Shown: positions 7,489 to 15,767, numbered from the stretch's first letter. The stretch is DNA of 34,367 bases from Pseudomonas nitroreducens (GCF_014204515.1 NZ_JACHLI010000052.1:1-34367); one strand, 5' to 3'. Notes: a model not told the origin generated them from the sequence alone. Numbers and translations: made by a program.

Positions 7489-8022
7489 CTACTTCAGGTC
7501 CTGCAGCAGGTCCGCCATGTCGTCAGCATGCTCTTCTTCCTGGGCGAGGATTTCCTCGAACAGGCGGCGCGTGGTCGGGTCGTCGTCACCCAGGTACACC
7601 ACGATCTCGCGGTAGCTGTCGATGGCGATGCGCTCGGCCACCAGGTTTTCGGTGATCATCTCGCGCAGGTTGGCGCCAGCCACGTATTCGGCGTGGGAGC
7701 GCTCGGTCAGGCCCTGGGGATTGAAGTCCGGCTCGCCGCCCAGCTGCATGATGCGCTCGGCCAGCAGGTCGGAATGCTGCAGTTCCTGGGTGGCGTGTTC
7801 GAGGAACTCGGCGGCGGCGACACTGGCCTTCAGGCCGGTGGCCATGAAGTAGTGGCGCTTGTAGCGCAGGTAGCAGACCAGCTCGGTGGCCAGCGACTCG
7901 TTGAGCAGGCGCAGCACGGTCTTGCGGTCGGCATGGTAGCCCTCGGTCACCGCACCCTCTTCGATGTTCTGGCGCGCACGCTGGCGCAGGGTCTGGATGT
8001 CGGTCAGTGGTGCCTGGTTCAT
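7489..8022 (-). CDS. Ferritin-like (bacterioferritin-type) protein
   Basis: This 177-residue four-helix protein has a complete di-iron set in ferritin spacing: E47, E80, H83, E130, E162 and H165. The residue after E80 is Leu, where bacterioferritin carries its haem-ligating Met, so haem binding is doubtful. The family stores or detoxifies iron in the cytoplasm. An AAGGAG site seven bases before the ATG supports the start. It corresponds by family and position to PAO1 PA4880, annotated as a probable bacterioferritin. It is longer than classical bacterioferritin because of an N-terminal extension of about 30 residues. Confidence 0.85.
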   Translation of the reverse strand: MNQAPLTDIQTLRQRARQNIEEGAVTEGYHADRKTVLRLLNESLATELVCYLRYKRHYFMATGLKASVAAAEFLEHATQELQHSDLLAERIMQLGGEPDFNPQGLTERSHAEYVAGANLREMITENLVAERIAIDSYREIVVYLGDDDPTTRRLFEEILAQEEEHADDMADLLQDLK

Positions 8023-8253
8023 CAGGTATCTCCTTTACGGCGGGGCAAACCGGCGCTGCGGTGGCGCGCGGCTCGAAACGGGTAGCAAAGGTGTGAGTCG
8101 CCGGTGGACGGGAAAGTTTGGTTTTTTTCCGCGACAGGCCCTGGCGCGCAAATCCCCGGCAGATTGCGGGAGCCATCGCCCCGCTATGCTGGTCCAAGAC
8201 AGCAGGCCAAGGGAGAATGCCGGCCCGGCATGCTCAGGCGGCCATCTATACCG

Positions 8254-8277
8254 GCAGCGACGTGGGGACGTCGCTGC
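8254..8277 (+). other. Perfect stem-loop in the leader of the AsmA-family gene
   Basis: GCAGCGACGT and ACGTCGCTGC form a 10-bp perfect stem with a GGGG loop, ending 32 bp before the ATG at 8310. No T-run follows. It could be a leader RNA structure. Nothing else is evident between 8023 and 8309. Confidence 0.5.
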
Positions 8278-8309
8278 TTCCACCGACGCGGCCAGCAGGG
8301 AGTTCAGGT

Positions 8310-10397
8310 ATGACGCGCGGGAAAAGAATCTGCCTCTGGAGCTTCATCGGTTTCATCGCGGTGATCGCCGCGCTGGTGGTGTTCATCGCCACCTTCGACT
8401 GGAACCGGGTGAAGCCGATGATCAACGACAAGGTGTCCGCCGAGCTGGGCCGACCCTTCGCCATCAATGGCGACCTGCAGGTGTTCTGGCGCACGGAGCC
8501 TGAAGAGGGCGGCTGGCGCGCCTACGTGCCCTGGCCGCACTTCAGCGCCGCCGACATCACCCTGGGCAATCCCGACTGGGCGGCCGGCAAGACGCGTAAC
8601 GCCAACTTCGCCAGCCTGGAGAAAGTCGAGTTCCGCCTCGCCCCGCTGCCGCTGATCTGGCAGACCGTGCGCATCCCGCAGATCGTCCTCACCCGCCCCA
8701 CGGCTGACCTGCTGCGCCTGGCCGATGGCCGGGCTACCTGGACCTTCGACCTGCCGAAGAAGGAGGAGAATCCCGACGCCATGCCCGAGCAGTCGGCGTG
8801 GAAGCTCGACATCGGCGAGATCGGCTTCGACAAGGGCAGCGTCAGCCTCGATGACCAGACCCTCAAGACCCGCCTGGAACTGCTGGTGGACCCGCTCGGC
8901 AAGCCGGTGCCCTTCGGCCAGCTGGCGGGCAAGGCGCTGGCTGGCGGCGACAAGGCCGGCACCCAGGATTACGTATTCGGCTGGAAGCTCAAGGGCCAGT
9001 ACAAGGGCCTGCCGCTCACCGGCTCCGGCAAGGTCGGCGGCATGCTCGCCCTGCAGGATGCGGCCAAACCCTTCCCGGTGCAGGCCGACGTCTCCGCCGG
9101 CAGCACCCGCGCGAGCATCATCGGTACCCTGACCGATCCGCTCAACCTCGGCGCCCTGGACCTGCGCCTGAAACTGGCCGGCACCAGCATGGCCAACCTC
9201 TTCCCGCTGACCGGCGTAACCCTGCCCGATACCCCGGCCTACGAAACCGACGGCCGCCTCAAGGCCGAGCTGCACGACTCGGGCGGGGCGCAGTTCCATT
9301 ACGAGAACTTCAACGGCAAGGTCGGCGACAGCGACCTGCATGGCGACCTGGTGTTCGTCAATCGCCAGCCGCGGCCCAAGCTGTCCGGCAAGTTGCGTTC
9401 GGACCAGCTGCGCATGGCCGACCTCGGCCCGCTGATCGGCGCCGACTCCAACCAGGACAAGCAGGCCCGTGGTCAGAGCACCCGCCAGCCGGCGGACAAG
9501 GTGCTGCCGGTGGAGGAGTTCCGCACCGACCGTTGGCGCGCGATGGACGCCGACGTGGAGTTCACCGGCAAGCGCATCGTGCACAGCGACAAGCTGCCGA
9601 TCAGCGACCTGTTCACCCACGTGGTGCTCAACGATGGCCTGCTGACCCTGGAGCCGCTGCGTTTCGGCGTGGCTGGCGGCACCCTGGACTCGCACATCCG
9701 CCTGGACGGCAGCAAGGCGCCATTGCAGAGCCGGGTCCAGCTGCAGGCGCGCAACTTCAAGCTCAAGGAGCTGTTCCCCAGCTTCGCCCCGATGCAGTCC
9801 AGCTTCGGTGAGCTGAACGGTGACGCCGCCATCAGCGGTACCGGCAACTCGGTGGCGACCATCCTGGCCGGAGCCAATGGCGAGATGAAGCTGCTGATCA
9901 ACGACGGCCGCATCAGCCGCAGCCTGATGGAGATCGCCGGACTCAACGTCGGCAACTACGTGGTGAACAAGCTGTTCGGCGATGACGAGGTGAAGATCAA
10001 CTGCGCAGCGGCCGACGTGGACATCAACAATGGCCTGGCCAAGCCGCGGGTGTTCGCCTTCGACACCGAGAACGCCATCATCACCGTGCAGGGCACCACC
10101 AACCTGGCCACCGAGCAACTGGACCTGGACATCGTTCCGCAGAGCAAGGGCGTGCGCATCTTCTCCCTGCGCTCGCCGCTCTACGTGCAGGGCACCTACA
10201 AGAACCCGAAGGCCGGCGTTCACGTCGGGCCGCTGGCGGCGCGCGGGGTGGGCATGGTCGCACTGGGCGTGACCGTGGGACCGGCAGCGGCACTGCTGGC
10301 GCTGATCGCCCCCAGCAAGCAGGACGACAACCAGTGCGCCGCGCTGCTGCAACAACTGCAGCTGCCGTCGAAGGCACCGGCGCCCAAGCGTAAGTAG
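8310..10397 (+). CDS. AsmA-family protein
   Basis: This 695-residue protein has one N-terminal membrane anchor (about residues 8-28, FIGFIAVIAALVVFIATF) and a long periplasmic beta-rich region. The conserved AsmA C-terminal domain lies at about residues 510-665, including MEIAGLNVGNYVVNKLFGDD and a glycine/alanine-rich end. Proteins of this family belong to the AsmA/TamB/YhdP group linked to lipid traffic and outer-membrane homeostasis. The frame is open upstream to 8118, but the ATG at 8310 is chosen because AGGGAG precedes it and the membrane anchor then starts at residue 8. No partner gene is adjacent. Confidence 0.85.
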   Translation: MTRGKRICLWSFIGFIAVIAALVVFIATFDWNRVKPMINDKVSAELGRPFAINGDLQVFWRTEPEEGGWRAYVPWPHFSAADITLGNPDWAAGKTRNANFASLEKVEFRLAPLPLIWQTVRIPQIVLTRPTADLLRLADGRATWTFDLPKKEENPDAMPEQSAWKLDIGEIGFDKGSVSLDDQTLKTRLELLVDPLGKPVPFGQLAGKALAGGDKAGTQDYVFGWKLKGQYKGLPLTGSGKVGGMLALQDAAKPFPVQADVSAGSTRASIIGTLTDPLNLGALDLRLKLAGTSMANLFPLTGVTLPDTPAYETDGRLKAELHDSGGAQFHYENFNGKVGDSDLHGDLVFVNRQPRPKLSGKLRSDQLRMADLGPLIGADSNQDKQARGQSTRQPADKVLPVEEFRTDRWRAMDADVEFTGKRIVHSDKLPISDLFTHVVLNDGLLTLEPLRFGVAGGTLDSHIRLDGSKAPLQSRVQLQARNFKLKELFPSFAPMQSSFGELNGDAAISGTGNSVATILAGANGEMKLLINDGRISRSLMEIAGLNVGNYVVNKLFGDDEVKINCAAADVDINNGLAKPRVFAFDTENAIITVQGTTNLATEQLDLDIVPQSKGVRIFSLRSPLYVQGTYKNPKAGVHVGPLAARGVGMVALGVTVGPAAALLALIAPSKQDDNQCAALLQQLQLPSKAPAPKRK

Positions 10398-10419
10398 CAT
10401 CGGCCTTTTGCCTGGGCCG

Positions 10420-10444
10420 ATCGCGGACGGAGTCCGCTCCTGCG
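10420..10444. repeat. Single REP element
   Basis: A single REP in the ATCGCGGACGGAGTCCGCTC orientation lies just after the AsmA-family gene. A short hairpin (ATCGGCC/GGCCGAT, 10399-10421) overlaps its edge but lacks a T-run. Confidence 0.75.
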
Positions 10445-10517
10445 TTGATGGGAGGTCGGCGCCGGGCTCGACTGGTAGGAGCAACTGTCTTTGCCCCGTA
10501 AATCTGTGCCCGGGTTT

Positions 10518-10647
10518 CCCTCTCCCTAACCCTCTCCCTGAAGGGAGAGGGGACTGGTTCGGTGCCGGCTGAAACCACGGCGTCAGCCGGCACGGATAGC
10601 TCCCTCTCCCTTCGGAGCGGGGCGCGCAGCCAGGGCGGGGGAGAGGG
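10518..10647. repeat. Dispersed nested-palindrome repeat, copy B
   Basis: Left arm CCCTAACCCTCTCCCT with an inner GGGAGAGGGG hairpin. The core has TGAAACCACGGCGTCAGCCG, which matches copy C at all but one base. The right arm is degenerate, with an extra GC-rich stretch (about 10613-10640). Confidence 0.7.
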
Positions 10648-10669
10648 CATGGCCCAGCACGAATTTCAG

Positions 10670-10914
10670 GTAGGAGCGGATTCATCCGCGCGGGGTTCGG
10701 CGCGGGGTTGGTCTATCGCGGACAGAGTCCGCTCCTACGTTGATTGGAAGTCAGCGCTGGACTCGACCGTAGGAGCGGACCTTGTCCGCGAAATCTTGCC
10801 GCCACCTCAGAACGCGAAGGGATGGGCGCTACCCGAGCCGGCGCCGGCCTGGGAGGTTTCCCGCAAGGCAGCGTTTACGCCTCGAAGGATTTCGCGGGCA
10901 AGGTCCGCTCCTGC
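10670..10914. repeat. Cluster of four REP elements
   Basis: REP units lie at 10670-10690, 10715-10738 (inverted), 10769-10794 and 10889-10914 (inverted). The first two form a close pair and the last two a pair separated by about 95 bp. Together with copy B they occupy the whole 10398-10941 gap, in which I see no gene. Confidence 0.85.
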
Positions 10915-10941
10915 CCCCCCATGCCGGAACCTGCCGGTTGC

Positions 10942-11397
10942 TTAGTAGATCGGCACGTAGAGATCGGTTTCCGACGCCGGGTCTTCCGGGCCGAGGAAGC
11001 GTTCGGTGTAGCGCTCCAGGTCGACGCCCTTCTTCGGTTCCAGGCCGTGGCGCGCCAGCAGGCTGGAGTAGATGGCCTGGAAGCTGTCGGCGATGGCGCC
11101 GACCGGGCCGACATGGGTGAACACGGCGTACTTCTGTGCCGGCACCGTGAAGCTCAGCATGCCCTCGGGCACGCTGGCGCCGGCGTCCACCGGCAGGCCG
11201 GCGATGTAGTGGAATTCGCCGCCCGCCAGCTGGGTGCAGACGCCATAGGCCGTGCGGTCGCTGCTGCTGGCGGTGATTTCCTTCTCCCGTGGCAGGAAGC
11301 GCTGCCAGAGCTGGCCGATGCTGTCGCCCGGCGCGCTGCCGCGGTAGTCCATGCCCACTACGTCGAAGGCGGGCAGTTCGATGATGCGGTATTTCAT
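10942..11397 (-). CDS. GyrI-like / AraC effector-binding domain protein
   Basis: This 151-residue protein consists of a single GyrI-like small-molecule binding domain with no DNA-binding part. It begins MKYRIIELPAFDVVGM, typical of the family, and contains AGLPVDAGASVPEGM and YAVFTHVGPVG. Family members bind ligands or act as hydrolases or inhibitors; the ligand here is unknown. A GAGGAG site six bases before the ATG at 11397 fixes the start, although the frame is open to 11481. It lies downstream of osmE, separated by a terminator, so it is probably transcribed separately. Confidence 0.8.
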   Translation of the reverse strand: MKYRIIELPAFDVVGMDYRGSAPGDSIGQLWQRFLPREKEITASSSDRTAYGVCTQLAGGEFHYIAGLPVDAGASVPEGMLSFTVPAQKYAVFTHVGPVGAIADSFQAIYSSLLARHGLEPKKGVDLERYTERFLGPEDPASETDLYVPIY

Positions 11398-11484
11398 GGT
11401 CGGCTCCTCAAGTGGCAGCAGGGATGATAGACCGCCGTCGCCTGCCGCGAACAATCCCCGCAGCGGCCTGGGGTGCGGCAAACA

Positions 11485-11512
11485 AAAGCCCCCGCCGGCA
11501 GGCGAGGGCTTT
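11485..11512 (-). terminator. Intrinsic terminator of osmE
   Basis: AAAGCCCCCGCC pairs with GGCGAGGGCTTT with one mismatch around a GGCA loop. On the minus strand the stem is followed by TGTTTG. It lies 23 bp past the osmE stop. Confidence 0.8.
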
Positions 11513-11534
11513 GTCGATACCGTTCAGGCTTGCA

Positions 11535-11879
11535 TCACGGCTGGTAGTCACGCTCGTGGCGGTCCAGCTCGGAGCAGGTCAGGAAGCCCGAACCATCAAC
11601 CTGGCCGTTGCCATCGAAGCTGACGTAGTAAGGCTGCTGCTGCCCGTCCTTGCTCAGGATGTAGCTGTTGCAGCTACCGGGCTTCATCAGGCGCTTCTGG
11701 GTTGCCGACGGCGTGCCGCCAATCTGCAGGACCTGCTCCTTGCTCATGCCCTTCTCGACGTTGCGCACCAGCGGCTCGTCGCGGTAGGTCATGTAGTTGA
11801 CCGGATTCTGCACTTTGGTAGAGGCGCAGCCTGCCACCGAAGCCACTACGAACAGCGCCAGCAGTGATCGCTTGTACAT
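11535..11879 (-). CDS. osmE: OsmE, osmotically inducible lipoprotein
   Basis: This 114-residue lipoprotein has a signal peptide ending in the lipobox VAGC (Cys18). A SmpA/OmlA (BamE-like) domain follows, with GMSKEQVLQIGGTPS and a C-terminal YYVSFDGNGQV strand region. E. coli OsmE is induced by high osmolarity; the same annotation is used for PAO1 PA4876. Residue 2 after the lipid cysteine is Ser, consistent with outer-membrane sorting. An AAGGAG site precedes the ATG at 11879. Confidence 0.88.
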   Translation of the reverse strand: MYKRSLLALFVVASVAGCASTKVQNPVNYMTYRDEPLVRNVEKGMSKEQVLQIGGTPSATQKRLMKPGSCNSYILSKDGQQQPYYVSFDGNGQVDGSGFLTCSELDRHERDYQP

Positions 11880-11966
11880 GGTGTTCTCCTTGGTTGAGCA
11901 ACTCACTCGCTCAACTTGGAGCCTGGGTGATCATCCGGCGTTCAAGAAATCTGCACGCTGCTGCGC

Positions 11967-12173
11967 TTACTCGGCATCCTTGATGGCGTCGTCGAGGCGC
12001 TGCTGGTTCTGCACGTTGGCCGCATCGACCTGCTGCTTGAGCTGTTGCATCTGCTGCTGGGCCTGTTGCGCCTGCTTGGCCTGCAGGCTGGCGGTGGCGG
12101 CGGTTTCGCCCAGGCCGCAGGCGGACAGGGCGGTACCCAGGAACAACAGGCCGGTCAGTTGGAAGACGCGCAT
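11967..12173 (-). CDS. Small glutamine-rich coiled-coil lipoprotein
   Basis: This 68-residue protein has a signal peptide with lipobox LSAC (Cys19). The mature part is about 50 residues and forms one long coiled coil rich in Gln and Ala (AQQAQQQMQQLKQQVDAANV). GGAG six bases before the ATG at 12173 supports the start over the in-frame ATG at 12209. It resembles Lpp-like or OprI-like small lipoproteins in layout only, not in sequence. Function is unknown. Confidence 0.75.
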   Translation of the reverse strand: MRVFQLTGLLFLGTALSACGLGETAATASLQAKQAQQAQQQMQQLKQQVDAANVQNQQRLDDAIKDAE

Positions 12174-12200
12174 GGCGGGCTCCGGGAGTGAGGTGAAGGA

Positions 12201-12226
12201 CAGCGCCACACTAGCGCATGGCGCTG
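12201..12226. other. Stem-loop between yegD and the small lipoprotein gene
   Basis: CAGCGCCA and TGGCGCTG form an 8-bp stem with a 10-base loop. It lies 22 bp after the yegD stop. It is followed on the minus strand by TCCTTC rather than a true T-run, so it is a weak terminator at best. Confidence 0.4.
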
Positions 12227-12247
12227 CACTCGTCAGTGAGCGGCTGC

Positions 12248-13513
12248 TCAGCCGTAGCGTTTCATCGCCTCGATGGCCAGGCCGCTGCCGATCCCGCCGA
12301 AGCGGTCGCCATCGACGTGGCGGGCGTTGGGCAGCATCGCCGCCACGCTCTGGCGCAGCGCCGGGACGCCGGAGGAGCCGCCGGTGAAGAACACCGTATC
12401 GACCCGCGCCGGATCGACGTCGGCCGAGTTGAGCAGCTCGCTGATGCTGCCGCGCACGCGCTCCAGCAGCGGGCCGATGGCGCCTTCGAACAGCTCGCGG
12501 CTCAGTTCAGCGACCAGGCCGGCTTCGACGCGGGCCAGGTCGATGTCGCGGCGGTCGCTGTCGGACAGCTCGATCTTGCTCGCTTCCACCTGCATCGCCA
12601 GCCAGTGGCCGGCGCGCTGCTCGATGAGCTTGAACAGGCGGTCGATGCCGGTGGCGTCGACGATGTCGTAGCGCATGTTCTGCAGCGCCAGCTGGGACTT
12701 CTGCGCGTACACCGCGTTGATGGTGTGCCAGGTGGCGAGGTTGAGGTGGTAGCTGGTGGGCATGTAGGCGTCGCTCTTCATGCGGCTGCCATAACCGAAC
12801 AGCGGCATCACGCCCTGGATGCTCAGCTGCTTGTCGAAGTCGGTCCCGCCGATGTGCACACCACCGGTGGCGAGGATATCGCCCTGGCGGTCGGCCACTT
12901 CACGACGCTCCGGCGACAGGCGTACCAGCGAGAAGTCCGAGGTACCGCCGCCGATGTCGACGATCAGCACCAGCTCTTCGCGCTGGATACCGCGCTCGTA
13001 GTCAAAGGCTGCGGCCAGGGGTTCGTACTGGAAGGAAACCTCCTTGAAGCCGAGCTTGTGGGCCACGGCGACCAGGGTGTCCTGGGCTTCCTGGTCGGCC
13101 TTGGGATCGTCGTCAACGAAGAACACCGGGCGGCCCAGCACCACGGATTCGAACTCGCGCCCGGCGACCGCCTCGGCGCGCTTCTTCAGCTCGCCGATGA
13201 ACAGCCCCAGCAGGTCCTTGAACGGCATGGCGCTGCCCAGCACGGTGGTTTCGCTTTTCAGCAGCGAGGAACCCAGCAGGCTTTTCAGCGAGCGCATCAG
13301 GCGCCCTTCGTAGCCTTCCAGGTATTCGTGCAGGGCCAGGCGGCCGTAGACCGGACGGCGTTCCTCGACGTTGAAGAAGATCACCGAGGGCAGGGTGATC
13401 CTGTCGTCTTCCAGGGCGATCAGCGGTTCGCTGTCCGGACGCCACCAGCCGACAGTGGAGTTGGAGGTGCCGAAGTCGATGCCCAGGGCGCGGGAAGCGG
13501 TGGTCGGGAACAT
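12248..13513 (-). CDS. yegD: YegD-type Hsp70-like protein
   Basis: This 421-residue protein has only the Hsp70/actin ATPase fold. The phosphate-1 motif is GIDFGTSNSTVGWW near the N-terminus, phosphate-2 is IVDIGGGTSDFSLV, and the adenosine motif is VFFTGGSSGVPALR. It has no DnaK-type C-terminal substrate-binding domain, as in YegD proteins. Clients are unknown. The ATG at 13513 (MFPTTASRALGIDF) is chosen because the ATPase begins directly after it; the ribosome binding site is weak (CCGGA). It is divergent from the oxaloacetate decarboxylase gene, as in PAO1 (PA4873/PA4872). Confidence 0.88.
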   Translation of the reverse strand: MFPTTASRALGIDFGTSNSTVGWWRPDSEPLIALEDDRITLPSVIFFNVEERRPVYGRLALHEYLEGYEGRLMRSLKSLLGSSLLKSETTVLGSAMPFKDLLGLFIGELKKRAEAVAGREFESVVLGRPVFFVDDDPKADQEAQDTLVAVAHKLGFKEVSFQYEPLAAAFDYERGIQREELVLIVDIGGGTSDFSLVRLSPERREVADRQGDILATGGVHIGGTDFDKQLSIQGVMPLFGYGSRMKSDAYMPTSYHLNLATWHTINAVYAQKSQLALQNMRYDIVDATGIDRLFKLIEQRAGHWLAMQVEASKIELSDSDRRDIDLARVEAGLVAELSRELFEGAIGPLLERVRGSISELLNSADVDPARVDTVFFTGGSSGVPALRQSVAAMLPNARHVDGDRFGGIGSGLAIEAMKRYG

Positions 13514-13621
13514 GGTGCGTTGTCCGGAGAAAAAACGGCCGCGCAGTGTACGCGAGTGCGAATTGAAATTCTGGGTATCCGTCGGAAGGCTATGGTGGCA
13601 AAGAGGGCTTGGGGAGTAGCT

Positions 13622-13636
13622 TGTAGTTTTGCTACA
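13622..13636. promoter_or_regulatory. Perfect inverted repeat TGTAG-N5-CTACA, site 1
   Basis: TGTAGTTTTGCTACA has perfect 5-bp arms around five bases. It lies 84 bp before the oxaloacetate decarboxylase start and 109 bp before the divergent yegD start. Site 2 is 24 bp away. It is probably a repressor or activator site; the protein is not identified. Confidence 0.7.
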
Positions 13637-13645
13637 TTGTGTTCC

Positions 13646-13660
13646 TGTAGTTTTCCTACA
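13646..13660. promoter_or_regulatory. Perfect inverted repeat TGTAG-N5-CTACA, site 2
   Basis: TGTAGTTTTCCTACA repeats site 1 with one base changed in the spacer. The centres of sites 1 and 2 are 24 bp apart. A partial half-site (CTAC) follows at about 13669. Confidence 0.7.
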
Positions 13661-13719
13661 AGAGTTTCCTACTATCTGATTTCCGTTCTCCCACCCCGTA
13701 TTAGCCGTTGGATCCCACC

Positions 13720-14583
13720 ATGCACAGAGCCTCCTTTCACGAATTGCGCAAGGAATTCCGCGCCTTACTGAATTCATCAGCCTGCTATCACACCGCTTCG
13801 GTGTTCGATCCGATGTCCGCGCGTATCGCCGCGGACCTGGGATTCGAGGTGGGCATCCTGGGCGGTTCTGTAGCTTCACTACAAGTTCTGGCGGCGCCTG
13901 ACTTCGCGCTGATCACCCTCAGCGAGTTCACCGAGCAGGCCACCCGCATCGGTCGCGTTGCCCGCCTGCCGGTGATTGCCGACGCCGACCACGGCTACGG
14001 CAACGCGCTCAACACCATGCGCACCATCGTCGAACTGGAGCGCGCCGGCGTGGCGGCGCTGACCATCGAGGACACCCTGCTGCCGGCGCAGTTCGGCCGC
14101 AAGTCCACCGACCTGATCCCGGTCGAGGAAGGTGTCGGCAAGATTCGCGCAGCACTGGAAGCGCGCATCGATCCGGAAATGGCGATCATCGCCCGCACCA
14201 ACGCCGAGGTGCTGGAGGTGGATGACGTGATCCGCCGCACCCTGGCCTACCAGGCCGCCGGCGCCGATGGCATCTGCATGGTCGGCATCCGCGACTTCGA
14301 CCACCTGGAAGCCATCTCCCGCCACCTGTCGGTGCCGCTGATGCTGGTGTCCTACGGCAACCCCGAGCTGCGCGACGACACGCGCCTGGCCGAGCTGGGC
14401 GTACGTATAGTGGTCGATGGCCATGCTGCCTACTTCGCCGCGATCAAGGCGACCTACGACTGCCTGCGCGAGCAGCGCGGCGTGCACGCCTCGGACCTGA
14501 CCGCCTCGGAGCTGGCGAAGAAGTACACGCTGCCCGAGGAGTACCAGATCTGGGCGCGCGAATACATGGAAGTGAAAGAGTAA
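13720..14583 (+). CDS. Oxaloacetate decarboxylase (PEP mutase/isocitrate lyase superfamily)
   Basis: This 287-residue enzyme should convert oxaloacetate to pyruvate and CO2 using Mg2+. It aligns without gaps to what is known of PAO1 PA4872: length 287, metal-site D88 in VIADADHGYGN, Y212 and the characteristic H235 in VVDGHAAYFA. These residues set this decarboxylase apart from isocitrate lyases, which have a KKCGH motif absent here. The ATG at 13720 is preferred over an in-frame ATG at 13708 to give the family N-terminus. A regulatory-looking inverted repeat lies inside the gene at 13869-13883. The gene is monocistronic, converging on the gene at 14609. Confidence 0.9.
   Translation: MHRASFHELRKEFRALLNSSACYHTASVFDPMSARIAADLGFEVGILGGSVASLQVLAAPDFALITLSEFTEQATRIGRVARLPVIADADHGYGNALNTMRTIVELERAGVAALTIEDTLLPAQFGRKSTDLIPVEEGVGKIRAALEARIDPEMAIIARTNAEVLEVDDVIRRTLAYQAAGADGICMVGIRDFDHLEAISRHLSVPLMLVSYGNPELRDDTRLAELGVRIVVDGHAAYFAAIKATYDCLREQRGVHASDLTASELAKKYTLPEEYQIWAREYMEVKE
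13869..13883. promoter_or_regulatory. Intragenic TGTAG-N5-CTACA, site 3
   Basis: TGTAGCTTCACTACA lies 150 bp into the oxaloacetate decarboxylase gene, encoding part of S50-V56. The codons there are TCT GTA GCT TCA CTA CAA GTT, all A- or T-ending in a gene that otherwise prefers G/C endings. This suggests selection for the DNA sequence itself. Its centre is 223 bp from site 2. Confidence 0.7.
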
Positions 14584-14608
14584 GTCGTGACGTTCGCGCG
14601 GAGCAGCG

Positions 14609-15265
14609 TCAGCCTTGGGGCAGATGCTCGCTGAGATACTCGATCTGCGCGTTGAACGGATAGAGCAGCGTGCCGCTGGCCGCCTGCGCCTGGCGCAGGT
14701 AGTTCCAGTGTGTCAGCAGGCGCTCGCGCTGCGCCTCTTCGGGCAGGGCGTCCAGTTGGGCAGTGATGGCGCTCCTCAGCTGCTCGATCCGCTGCTGGTT
14801 CGCGGCAGCCTCGATGCCCAGCAGGGCATGGTTGGCCTTGCGCGCCTCCAGTAGCGCCAGTTCGCGCAGATCGCTGGCGAGTCCAGCGGGTGGCGGGCTG
14901 CTGACCAGGAAGCTGTCAAACAGATCAGCCACTTCCTGCGACTGGTTCAGCGCTTTTTTCAGATCGACGCCTTTTTCACGGTAAGCCGCCTGCACCCGAT
15001 CCAGCGTCTGCTGGTAGAGCTGCCAGATGTCGCGGAGGGGCTCGGCCTGCTTCTGTTCGCCGAGTTTCTGCTCGAACTGCGTGCCGAGGCCATTGAGCCG
15101 GTTGAGGAAACGCTCGTCACCGGTGGCGCTGTAGAGCAGCAGGTAGCGCTCGATGTCTTCGAGCAGCGGCGAGGTCGGGCTGGCAGGGGGCTCGGCGCCT
15201 GCGGCGTGGCCGCAGAGGACGGCGCTCAGGGTCAGGCCGGCCAGCAGTGCAGAAAGGGAGCGCAT
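14609..15265 (-). CDS. Secreted helical protein of unknown function
   Basis: This 218-residue protein has a signal peptide likely cleaved after HAAGA (residue ~24). The mature part is predicted to be wholly helical, with many Leu, Gln and Glu residues and no cysteine after the signal sequence. GAGGAA before the ATG at 15265 fixes the start, although the frame remains open to 15730. No family is recognised. It is convergent with the oxaloacetate decarboxylase gene and divergent from ybiI. Confidence 0.75.
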   Translation of the reverse strand: MRSLSALLAGLTLSAVLCGHAAGAEPPASPTSPLLEDIERYLLLYSATGDERFLNRLNGLGTQFEQKLGEQKQAEPLRDIWQLYQQTLDRVQAAYREKGVDLKKALNQSQEVADLFDSFLVSSPPPAGLASDLRELALLEARKANHALLGIEAAANQQRIEQLRSAITAQLDALPEEAQRERLLTHWNYLRQAQAASGTLLYPFNAQIEYLSEHLPQG

Positions 15266-15451
15266 GGTGTTTCCTCGGAATAGCAGCGGGAAATGGCGGC
15301 CATTCTCGATACCCCGTCCTGCTCTGCATGTAGGACAAATCCGATACTCCTGGCGTAGAACGCCGTTTTTATCCCCAGACGACGGTCCCTTGCAATTGCG
15401 GGCAGCACCCGGCATATCTGTATGGAAAGTGATCAGATGACGGAGGTCGCC

Positions 15452-15718
15452 ATGGCCAGCGGCTGGGCAAATGACGGGGCGGTTCAGGAACAGATCGACA
15501 GCACCATCGAGGATGCCGTGGCACGGGTGCGCAACCAGCTGCCCAGGGGCGAGAGCCTGAGCCATTGCGAAGAATGCGACGCAGCGATCCCCGAAGCGCG
15601 GCGCAAGGCCATTCCCGGTGTGCGCCTGTGCGTGAACTGCCAGGCCGAGCATGACCGGGAGCAGGCGGCCTATTCGGGTTACAACCGCCGCGGCAGCAAG
15701 GACAGTCAGCTGCGCTGA
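15452..15718 (+). CDS. ybiI: YbiI-like DksA/TraR zinc-finger protein
   Basis: This 88-residue protein has the C4 zinc finger of the DksA/TraR family: CEEC (around residue 40) and CVNC (around residue 61). It begins MASGWAND and ends YNRRGSKDSQLR, like E. coli YbiI, also 88 residues. It lacks the long coiled coil of full DksA, so an RNA polymerase role is possible but unproven. The ATG at 15452 has GGAGG five bases upstream; earlier in-frame ATGs at 15422 and 15437 lack this. Confidence 0.88.
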   Translation: MASGWANDGAVQEQIDSTIEDAVARVRNQLPRGESLSHCEECDAAIPEARRKAIPGVRLCVNCQAEHDREQAAYSGYNRRGSKDSQLR

Positions 15719-15733
15719 CGGCAGAAGCATCCC

Positions 15734-15767
15734 ATGAAGAACGGCGCCCGAGGGCGCCGTTCTTCAT
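15734..15767. terminator. Strong hairpin between convergent ybiI and bphP
   Basis: A 16-bp perfect stem (ATGAAGAACGGCGCCC and its inverse) has a 2-base GA spacer. Both flanks give TTCTTC on the transcribed strand rather than a pure T-run. Its place between two convergent genes supports a bidirectional terminator. Confidence 0.75.

Noticed and set aside
8118..8309. N-terminal extension of the AsmA-family protein
   Set aside because: The frame is open, but the extension is not protein-like and contains a perfect stem-loop. The ATG at 8310 has a ribosome binding site and is followed directly by the membrane anchor.
10399..10421. Hairpin after the AsmA-family gene as a terminator
   Set aside because: The stem is only 7 bp and no T-run follows; part of it is the edge of a REP unit.
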